The notes beneath the pieces are model-generated. The model searched no databases. It was not told the origin of the DNA and was given only the letters and a program-made list of their open reading frames with translations. Source: Methanomicrobiales archaeon (lineage in GTDB: Archaea; Halobacteriota; Methanomicrobia; Methanomicrobiales; Methanospirillaceae). Taken from it: 12,218 nt of DNA. Position numbers and translations under genes: made by a program. Shown piece after piece: positions 1 through 5,223 of this stretch (position 1 is its first letter; every line of letters starts with the position of its first letter). The stretch spans positions 1 to 12,218 of the forward strand of contig JAAYPD010000007.1 of the NCBI GenBank assembly GCA_012520015.1. Direction: 5' to 3'.

Positions 1-1
1 A

Positions 2-94
2 ACTAAACCTGCAGAGAAGTTCAACAGTTCAGAAATCGCATCAATGCAGAAGCCTAATTCAACAATACCCCTTCCAAAAGGCATTACGATCTAA
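2..94 (+). CDS. possible C-terminal tail of an unidentified gene (5' end outside window)
   Basis: An open frame enters from the left edge and reads 30 residues to a TAA, ending in LPKGITI. It is hydrophilic and rich in Ser, Lys, Pro and Asn, like a flexible C-terminal tail. A T-run terminator-like sequence follows about 30 bases after the stop, which fits the end of a transcription unit. The function is not recognisable. A frame this short could be open by chance, and one minus-strand frame over the same bases is also open, so the call is tentative. Confidence 0.35.
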   Translation, partial: TKPAEKFNSSEIASMQKPNSTIPLPKGITI

Positions 95-120
95 TTTATT
101 CATGAAGATCCATAATGCAT

Positions 121-141
121 TAAAAAAACGTTTTTTGATTT
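121..141 (+). terminator. A-run/T-run palindrome, probable archaeal terminator
   Basis: AAAAAACGTTTTTT (123-136) is a perfect 14-base palindrome followed by GATTTTTA. Archaeal RNA polymerase stops at T-rich tracts, so this could end a transcript coming from the left (stop at 92-94). The surrounding DNA is very AT-rich, so chance formation is possible. Confidence 0.4.
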
Positions 142-153
142 TTATAAACAATA

Positions 154-235
154 TTTGGGTATTGATTTTCATCGTAATTTATCAAAAACCTGACTTTTCA
201 TTACTAAATCAGCATTTTTTGGGTTTGATTTCATG
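154..235. repeat. imperfect direct repeat in AT-rich spacer
   Basis: TTTGGGTATTGATTTTCAT (154-172) is echoed by TTTGGGTTTGATTTCATG (218-235), differing by two single-base gaps. It lies in non-coding DNA between the left-edge tail and the transposase remnant. I see no gene, promoter or other structure in 95-303 apart from this and the A/T palindrome. It may be an eroded repeat or coincidence. Confidence 0.3.
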
Positions 236-303
236 TAAGACAAATTTTGAGTTAGTGTGATCCCACCCATATTCAACAGATCTATTATAATTTTATATAA
301 TAT

Positions 304-808
304 TTAAATTATATAATTAAGATTATCTCTATTAATGTAATTATTGAAAGATGAGGATGTTTTATCAAAAATAGATTCGATAGAACCATAGATCATCCTG
401 GAATCATTGCCGGACATTCCACAAGTATGGTTTAATTTCTTTACCCCAATAAAATTGCGGACGAATTGAAAAATGATTAATACAGCGATAAATCCTCGTG
501 TTTTCTCTAAAAAATATGCTGTTTTTCTCCTAAATCTGCTTAGATGTTGTTGAATTTAATATTTATTTCCTTCAATAACCGATGTTGAGATTGAAGAAAC
601 ATGAGGATTACCATATATTTTAGGAGTTACGCAACCCAGACCTAAACTGGAATATTTGGAAAGTAATTAAAGTTTTACCCTTCCAAAATTAATGATTATT
701 TGTTTACAAATTCTACCATCTGCGTAACTCCTATATTTTTTCTCGAACCACACAAACAAGCGAATTTTTCTCTTTGATCTTGACCATTTGGCCATATTTT
801 TCGCAGGC
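304..808 (-). pseudogene. DDE transposase remnant (C-terminal part), split by a MITE
   Basis: No intact ORF remains. The minus strand reads as a degraded transposase C-terminus once the element at 622-732 and one duplicated target copy are removed. The upstream piece (808 to about 740) encodes EKYGQMVKIKEKNSLVCVVR. It joins in frame to KIYGNPHVSSISTSVIEGNK from 614 downward. After a stop codon at 556-558 comes IQQHLSRFRRKTAYF, and the frame runs on to TAA at 304-306. The pattern S-T-S-x-I-E-G-x-N, then R-F-R-R-K-T, then F-x-x-x-R-N-F is typical of the catalytic-Glu region of IS1-like and related DDE transposases; the Glu of VIEG is the likely catalytic acid. The N-terminal half is absent: a stop at 809-811 is followed by the psiE region. 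The family assignment is from pattern only. Confidence 0.72.
622..732. mobile_element. MITE-like element with 12-13 bp perfect terminal inverted repeats
   Basis: AGGAGTTACGCA (622-633) is exactly reverse-complemented at 721-732; counting the flanking T/A makes 13 bp (621-633/721-733). The flanks ATATTTT (615-621) and ATATTTT (733-739) form a 7-bp direct repeat; with 13-bp ends it would be 5 bp, TATTT. The inside has no coding capacity but holds a 7-bp inverted repeat, TTTGGAA (655-661) and TTCCAAA (681-687), able to form a hairpin. Excising the element plus one flank copy (118 bp) restores an interrupted transposase frame, which is independent evidence of insertion. It would need a transposase supplied elsewhere that recognises these ends. 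Confidence 0.75.
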
Positions 809-866
809 TCATTTACATAACTCCAATATAACAAAATATTTCAAATATGATAATTCATTAGTTAAG

Positions 867-1307
867 ATGCATGAGTTATCAGAAGAACGTGCAAATCAAA
901 TTGTCAATACCTTTTCCATAATTTCCATATCTGTTTATATAGGTGTGGCAATTTTACTCTCAATCATTGCAATTTTTTCATTAGCTGAATCTTTCCTTGG
1001 AGTGATTGCCCTGCTATCCTCCATGCAATGGGAACATGGGATTGTACAGGTGATTTACTCAATTCTTTTTACAATCATTATCATTGAATTATTTGAAACA
1101 GTGACAGTGTACATAAAGACAAAGCGGGTTCCTGTACGTGCCCTTCTTATTGTAGCATTAACAGCTCTTATCAGGCACATTATTATTATCAATATTAGTG
1201 ATACTGAATTATTTCATTATATTGGATTATCTGTAATTATGGCAGTACTTATTGCAGGAATATATCTGTTAAAAGAAGACATTCAATCTGGGAATTTAAT
1301 AAATTAG
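867..1307 (+). CDS. psiE: PsiE-family membrane protein
   Basis: This 146-residue integral membrane protein has four predicted helices, at about residues 16-38, 60-80, 90-109 and 116-135. The stretch ELFETVTVYIKTKRVPVRAL followed by LIVALTALIRHIIII matches the PsiE (phosphate-starvation-inducible) family signature: an acidic helix end, a short basic loop with a VP turn, then a helix with a conserved Arg. The molecular function of PsiE is not established, and no phosphate-regulation site is visible here. The frame is open from a TTG at 774, but I chose the ATG at 867. The first 31 residues of the longer version overlap the antisense transposase remnant and do not look like PsiE, whereas 146 residues fits the family's usual length of about 130-150. 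No clear Shine-Dalgarno precedes 867; AT-rich bases near 838-845 could serve a near-leaderless start. It is a single gene, 107 bases ahead of cheC. Confidence 0.82.
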   Translation: MHELSEERANQIVNTFSIISISVYIGVAILLSIIAIFSLAESFLGVIALLSSMQWEHGIVQVIYSILFTIIIIELFETVTVYIKTKRVPVRALLIVALTALIRHIIIINISDTELFHYIGLSVIMAVLIAGIYLLKEDIQSGNLIN

Positions 1308-1354
1308 GAAATAATCTTCATTTTTCAATAATTCAAAGTCGTTAAGCAATGTAC

Positions 1355-1360
1355 TATAAT
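1355..1360 (+). promoter_or_regulatory. candidate TATA box for cheC
   Basis: TATAAT at 1355-1360 lies about 55-60 bases before the cheC ATG, giving a predicted start near 1380-1385 and a leader of roughly 30-35 bases. AGGA at 1398-1401 is rather far (13 bases) from the ATG for an ideal Shine-Dalgarno. Confidence 0.4.
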
Positions 1361-1414
1361 TATTAGTCAATCAAATATACAAAGAGAAATAACAACAGGA
1401 ATGTCGGACATAAC

Positions 1415-2065
1415 ATGAATTCAAAAATTTTTACAGACGGGACAGATATCCTTACTCAGGATCAGGCGGATGAATTATGGGAACTTGGAAATAGTGGAGC
1501 ACAAAATGCTGCAATCGCCCTCTCTTCTTTAATAGGCGTTCCCATATCAATATCTTTACAGAAAATTATAATGGTCAGACTTGAAAACCTACAGAACTAT
1601 CTTGATGACTCAGTCGCTTCATTAGTAGTTCTTCAGGTCAGAGGTCAGGTTTCCGGGAGAGGATCAATCATCCTTCATGTTCCTAAAAAGTCAATAATCC
1701 GATTATCATCAATAATGTTAGCGGCTCCGGATGAAGATCGTGAAATAAATGAGATGGATATGAGCATGCTTCATGAAATCGGCAACATAATGACCTCTTC
1801 ATATCTTGACGCATTTGCAAACCTGTTATCTATAATGCTCATTCCCTCTCCTCCTTCAATGGTCATTGACATGCCGCATGCTGTAATACAGTCTGTGATT
1901 GCTGACCAGGAACTTGATGAAGAATTAGATCAGGTTCTTTTATTCAAAACAGACATGCACTGTGCAGAATTTGACCTTGAGGCCGGATTACTTCTTCTGC
2001 CTTCCAAATCCCTGCTCCACGAATTTCTTGACCGGTTTAGAAAAGTCAGAATGAATCATGAATAA
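1415..2065 (+). CDS. cheC: CheC-family CheY-P phosphatase
   Basis: CheC proteins remove the phosphoryl group from CheY-P in the chemotaxis/archaellum switch pathway. This 216-residue cytoplasmic protein has both characteristic active-site helices, each with the pattern (D/S)-x3-E-x2-N: D19/E23/N26 within DELWELGNSGAQN, and S117/E121/N124 within SMLHEIGNIM. In the second, the conserved Pro follows at the expected spacing (P147). In the first, Gln (Q49) occupies that place. The spacing between the two helices and the total length fit CheC (about 200 residues) rather than single-site CheX. The C-terminal FDLEAGLLLLPS strand is also typical. No cheY, cheA, cheD or receptor gene lies beside it, so it is an orphan in this window. 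A long T-run follows the stop. The family call is secure; catalytic activity of each site is inferred. Confidence 0.92.
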   Translation: MNSKIFTDGTDILTQDQADELWELGNSGAQNAAIALSSLIGVPISISLQKIIMVRLENLQNYLDDSVASLVVLQVRGQVSGRGSIILHVPKKSIIRLSSIMLAAPDEDREINEMDMSMLHEIGNIMTSSYLDAFANLLSIMLIPSPPSMVIDMPHAVIQSVIADQELDEELDQVLLFKTDMHCAEFDLEAGLLLLPSKSLLHEFLDRFRKVRMNHE

Positions 2066-2090
2066 TTTTCTTTTTTAATGATTTTTTCAC
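2066..2090 (+). terminator. T-run terminator after cheC
   Basis: Directly after the cheC stop the sequence reads TTTTCTTTTTT and then GATTTTTTC (about 2067-2088). Paired T-runs without a hairpin are typical archaeal termination signals. The 51-base gap to the next gene suggests the two genes are separately transcribed, though readthrough cannot be excluded. Confidence 0.5.
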
Positions 2091-2116
2091 TGCTAATTAA
2101 AAGAGAAAAGTAAACA

Positions 2117-2986
2117 ATGTACCTTCTTTTATGTCCATGTATCAGGAACCCTGATTTACGGGCCAGGGGAATTACCCATCAAAAAGATCTTGATGCATTT
2201 AACCAGGTTCTGTTAAGATGTAAAACCTTTGACATACCGGTAAAAATGCTTCCTTGTGCAGAAACCCTTTATCTTGGCCCTGATCATGAACCAGGACATT
2301 TTATAGATCGGCTTGATACGCCTGGGTTTTATGAACTCGTTTTTCTGCTCGAAAAAAGTGTCCGTGAAGATATGGAAAAAGAAGGAAAACCTTATGCGAT
2401 AATTGGTGTTGATTCATCTCCAGTATGTGGCGTTCATAATACCTGGTATGGCTCTGTAAATGGTTCACATGCAAAGATACCCGGGAGAGGCTTTTTCTTA
2501 AATCGTTTTTCTGATATTCTGGCATTTGATGTTTTCGAGGCAGCAAGCTGGAAGGTGTACCTTGCTGCTCCTTTATTTTCCGAAGCAGAATGTGAATACA
2601 ATAAAAAGCTGGCAGATATATTATCTGGATATGCCTTGCAGATTCATCTCCCACAGGAATGCGGCGACTCTGAACATTCAAGAGACATTTCAATACAGAG
2701 AGAGATTTTTGAAAAAAATTTAGATGCTCTTGACAATGCAGATATCGTCATCGCGATAATTGACGGAGCAGATGCGGATTCAGGAACGTCATGGGAGATA
2801 GGTTATGCATTTGCCAAAGGGAAGAAAATAATCTCATTACGGACCGATTTTCGACGTGTTGGGAACAGTGAACTTGTAAACCTGATGCTTGAACAGTCGT
2901 CCCAGGTTGTAAATAATATTCCTTCATTAATCAATGCAATTCCCTGTCCAATTCCTGTCAGGCCGTATTGTGAAACTATATTATAA
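2117..2986 (+). CDS. fusion: TudS/DUF523-like putative desulfidase + nucleoside 2-deoxyribosyltransferase-like domain
   Basis: Two domains are visible in 289 residues. Residues 1 to about 135 resemble the TudS (thiouracil desulfurase, DUF523) superfamily, whose members hold a [4Fe-4S] cluster on three Cys. Here C8 (or C6) lies in LLCPCIRNP, C47 in MLPCAETLYLG and C104 in GVDSSPVCGVHNTWYGS, matching the order and spacing of the family's three Cys motifs. The divergent motifs suggest a TudS-related subfamily rather than TudS itself. Residues 146 to about 275 resemble nucleoside 2-deoxyribosyltransferase (PF05014): VYLAAPLFSEAE, then NLDALDNADIVIAIIDGADA, then DSGTSWEIGYAFAKGKKII. In that family the Glu of the G-T-x-W-E-x-G-x-A motif (E227 here) is the nucleophile that accepts deoxyribose. 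The inferred role is processing of modified, perhaps thiolated, nucleosides or bases; the substrate is unknown. It converges on the RNB ribonuclease gene. No strong Shine-Dalgarno is seen before the ATG. Confidence 0.82.
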   Translation: MYLLLCPCIRNPDLRARGITHQKDLDAFNQVLLRCKTFDIPVKMLPCAETLYLGPDHEPGHFIDRLDTPGFYELVFLLEKSVREDMEKEGKPYAIIGVDSSPVCGVHNTWYGSVNGSHAKIPGRGFFLNRFSDILAFDVFEAASWKVYLAAPLFSEAECEYNKKLADILSGYALQIHLPQECGDSEHSRDISIQREIFEKNLDALDNADIVIAIIDGADADSGTSWEIGYAFAKGKKIISLRTDFRRVGNSELVNLMLEQSSQVVNNIPSLINAIPCPIPVRPYCETIL

Positions 2987-2991
2987 AAAAA
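2985..2991 (-). terminator. T-run terminator for the RNB gene (minus strand)
   Basis: Seven consecutive A on the plus strand (2985-2991) give a T-run on the minus strand about 56 bases past the ribonuclease stop. No convincing hairpin is seen in the 60-base convergent spacer (2987-3046). Confidence 0.35.
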
Positions 2992-3046
2992 TTGCCAAAT
3001 GTCCATCAACTGATCTCATGAAATAATATGGAGAATTTTCGATAAA

Positions 3047-4525
3047 TTAATCATCTTCTTTATCATGAAGGTATTCAAAATCAATATGCCCGTTTAAATG
3101 ATCTGTCTTTAATAATTTTACTATCACCTTCTGACCCACTTTGAGACCTGACTCTTTTCTCATAACTCTTCCTTCTGCCGGGGGATTTACCAGCCTGACA
3201 TATGTTCCTTTTTCTGATGCGCCGGTAACAAACCCTTCAAATACCTCCCCGATCCTTGGTTTAAGTAGTACTGCCGCGGCAGACTTCCTCATGAAACGTT
3301 CAACCTTGTTTGCTGCCTTCTCCCTGCCTGATAGCCACTCCGCTCTTTCGTCAAGCTCCCTGATATTATACGGCGTTTTTGTACCAAGCAGAACAGATTT
3401 TATGAGCCGCTGAATGATGAGATCAACATATCTCCTGTTTGGGGCTGTCCCATGAGTATAATCAGAAACAGCAAGGGCAAAGTGTCCGATTGGTCTTCTT
3501 CCAGGGATGAAAGGAACATACTCCCCTGAGCCCATGAGTTTCACCACGGTGAGTGAAAGATCTGGAAATCTGTCCGGATCTGTCTCACGCTGTTTTGTAA
3601 GGAAGGATGAGAGAGATTTTGCATCAGGATTGGCCGGAAGTTTTTCACCAAACTTTGCAGCAACAAGTCTTATCTCCTCCCAGTATTTTGGCACCCTTAC
3701 AACCCGGTGTATCATAGGCAGTCCTTCATCTTCCAAAAATGATGCTATTGTTCCATTTGCAGCAACCATGAACTCTTCGATGAGGCATCTTGCAGCATTT
3801 TGTTCCTGGATCACAAGGTCGGTCACGGTCTTTCCGTCAGAGATAACCTGTGCCTCCAGGGTTTCAAGATCCAGGGCCCCCTGCCTTCTCCTGTATGCAC
3901 GAAGACGGATAGCCGTTTCATTTTGGAGTTTCAGTTGTTTTTTCAGGCCTTCAGTATCCGCTACCGTGGCTGGGACAGGGGTTTTGCCTTCAAGCCAGTC
4001 ACCTATCTCTTCATACACAAGTTTTGCCTTGTTTCTGACTACACCCCTGTATATATTCCCAGGCCTGACTTCTCCGTCCGGAAGCACCGTGTATTCTATA
4101 ATTATTGCATGACAGTCCTGTCCTGGAAGAAGGGATGAGATCCCTTTGCATAACCGGTCCGGGAGCATATGGAACGTGACAATTCCAGGATAAACCGATG
4201 TTCCATTATGGCCTGCATGCCTGTCGATATGCGATCTCTTTGTTACATAATGATCTACATCAGATATGGCAACTTTAACAAGAACTTCTCCATTGTTTCC
4301 TTCTTTTACAAACTCGATCTGGTCGAGATCTTCTGAATCCACATTGTCTATCGAGCTCCATAAAAGGCCACGGAGATCTTTGACTCCTTTTTTAATTCTG
4401 ATGTGACGTTCAGGTGAAAGTTGGGAAGTCTCATGGATCACCTCTGGAGGAAATCGCGGTGAAAATCCATATCTTTCCATGGTATTCCATGCTATTGTCT
4501 TCAGGTCAGCCTGCTGTTCTTTCAT
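3047..4525 (-). CDS. RNB-domain exoribonuclease (RNase II/R family) with C-terminal S1 domain
   Basis: RNase II/R enzymes degrade RNA processively in the 3' to 5' direction in the cytoplasm. In this 492-residue protein the RNB domain spans about residues 50-380 and an S1 RNA-binding domain spans 424-486 (GEVFEGFVTGASEKGTYVRL). The metal-binding motif is SIDNVDSEDLDQI (D60, D63, D66, D68). Compared with the bacterial D-x5-D-x-DD pattern, the last Asp is Gln (Q69). As I recall, DLDQ also occurs in other short archaeal and bacterial RNB proteins. The signature near the domain end reads DYTHGTAPNRRYVDL (355-369), with the RRY arginines kept. No N-terminal cold-shock domains are present, unlike full-length RNase II (about 640) or RNase R (about 800). 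An AGGA 7 bases before the ATG supports the start. It is divergent from the flavin reductase gene. Confidence 0.92.
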   Translation of the reverse strand: MKEQQADLKTIAWNTMERYGFSPRFPPEVIHETSQLSPERHIRIKKGVKDLRGLLWSSIDNVDSEDLDQIEFVKEGNNGEVLVKVAISDVDHYVTKRSHIDRHAGHNGTSVYPGIVTFHMLPDRLCKGISSLLPGQDCHAIIIEYTVLPDGEVRPGNIYRGVVRNKAKLVYEEIGDWLEGKTPVPATVADTEGLKKQLKLQNETAIRLRAYRRRQGALDLETLEAQVISDGKTVTDLVIQEQNAARCLIEEFMVAANGTIASFLEDEGLPMIHRVVRVPKYWEEIRLVAAKFGEKLPANPDAKSLSSFLTKQRETDPDRFPDLSLTVVKLMGSGEYVPFIPGRRPIGHFALAVSDYTHGTAPNRRYVDLIIQRLIKSVLLGTKTPYNIRELDERAEWLSGREKAANKVERFMRKSAAAVLLKPRIGEVFEGFVTGASEKGTYVRLVNPPAEGRVMRKESGLKVGQKVIVKLLKTDHLNGHIDFEYLHDKEDD

Positions 4526-4545
4526 ATGTAATTCCTGAAAAAGGA

Positions 4546-4571
4546 GTCAGACCTGACAACAGATATCTGTT
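4546..4571. promoter_or_regulatory. two adjacent palindromes in the divergent RNB/flavin-reductase promoter region
   Basis: GTCAG-AC-CTGAC (4546-4557) is an inverted repeat with a 2-base spacer. Directly beside it, AACAGATATCTGTT (4558-4571) is a perfect 14-base palindrome. Both lie 20-46 bases upstream of the ribonuclease ATG, where its promoter should sit, and upstream of the TATA-like TATAAG at 4588-4593 serving the other gene. They are good candidate operators; the regulator is unknown. Confidence 0.5.
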
Positions 4572-4587
4572 CGCATTTATTCAGGGG

Positions 4588-4593
4588 TATAAG
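4588..4593 (+). promoter_or_regulatory. candidate TATA box for flavin reductase gene
   Basis: TATAAG at 4588-4593 is centred about 33 bases before the ATG at 4623. It predicts transcription starting near 4615, giving an almost leaderless mRNA, which agrees with the lack of a Shine-Dalgarno there. Confidence 0.45.
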
Positions 4594-4622
4594 TTTTCCG
4601 TGTACAAGTCTAATGATCTCGC

Positions 4623-5192
4623 ATGAAAAGATCTATAGGAATCAAACCAGCGATTATCCCGACACCCGTGCTTATAATTGGAACTTATGATAGTGCTGGG
4701 AAAGCAAATGGAATGACAGCCGCCTGGGGAGGGGTCTGCAGCTCTGATCCCCTAAGCATATCATTCTCCGTGCAAAAAACAAGGCATACTTACCCGGCCT
4801 TGATGGAGAAAAAAGAATGCACGATAAGTATTCCATCAATAAAGCATGTAAAAGAGGCAGATTATTTTGGAGTTACTTCAGGAAGGGACAGGGATAAATT
4901 CTCTGATACCGGTCTTACTCCTGTCCGTGCACCTTCTGTCAATGCTCCATATGTGTCTGAGTTTCCGGTTATCATCGAGTGCAGGATCACCAAAGTTATC
5001 GAAGTGGGGGTCCATGAGATGTTTGTGGCCGAGGTAATAGATGTCCTGTTAGATGACAACTTAGTTACTGAAGATGGAAAGGTGAAGATGCAGGATGCTC
5101 CTTTCTTCTTTTATAATCCTCTTGATCGATCATATTACAAAACCGGTGAATTTCTCATGCAGGGCTTTTCGACCGGTACCCTCTTCAAATAA
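4623..5192 (+). CDS. flavin reductase / flavoredoxin-like FMN-binding split-barrel protein
   Basis: This 189-residue soluble protein belongs to the flavin-reductase-like split-barrel family, which binds FMN and acts as an NAD(P)H:flavin oxidoreductase or, in anaerobes, as the electron carrier flavoredoxin. The N-terminal part has the family pattern: PTPVLIIGTYDSAGKANGMT, then AAWGGVCSSDPLSISFSV, then KTRHTYPALMEKKECTISIP. The first stretch is the strand and turn that carry flavin contacts (N-x-M-T/A-W), and the middle is the SDP segment. A later AEVIDVLLDD strand fits the barrel's end. The length is normal for flavoredoxins. One Cys sits in GGVCSSDP. It stands alone and converges with adenine deaminase after 31 bases. 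The physiological partner cannot be read from the context; in methanogens related proteins are assumed to move electrons between ferredoxin or F420 pools and other redox proteins. Confidence 0.9.
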   Translation: MKRSIGIKPAIIPTPVLIIGTYDSAGKANGMTAAWGGVCSSDPLSISFSVQKTRHTYPALMEKKECTISIPSIKHVKEADYFGVTSGRDRDKFSDTGLTPVRAPSVNAPYVSEFPVIIECRITKVIEVGVHEMFVAEVIDVLLDDNLVTEDGKVKMQDAPFFFYNPLDRSYYKTGEFLMQGFSTGTLFK

Positions 5193-5223
5193 TTTTCAGT
5201 TTTTATAGGTATGGTGAATCAGC
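5193..5223. terminator. short convergent spacer with T-runs
   Basis: The 31 bases between the flavin reductase stop and the adenine deaminase stop begin TTTTCAGTTTTTATAGG, a T-rich archaeal-style terminator for the plus-strand gene. There is no clear equivalent T-run for the minus-strand gene. Confidence 0.4.

Noticed and set aside
774..866. Upstream extension of the PsiE gene from a TTG start
   Set aside because: These 31 codons lie antisense to the transposase remnant, do not resemble PsiE, and would make the protein longer than the family; the ATG at 867 is preferred.
1401..1418. Five-codon ORF (MSDIT) ending in an ATGA overlap with the cheC start
   Set aside because: An AGGA precedes it, so a translated leader is conceivable, but five codons with no conservation data are not enough to call it.
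2301..2693. 130-codon minus-strand frame
   Set aside because: Antisense to the desulfidase/NDT fusion gene, which has recognisable motifs across this span.
3507..4112. 201-codon open frame on the plus strand
   Set aside because: It lies wholly antisense to the RNB ribonuclease, whose motifs are unmistakable; Ser/Pro-rich composition is typical of a shadow frame. Other antisense frames over ade, ppdK and the HTH-PAS gene were rejected for the same reason.
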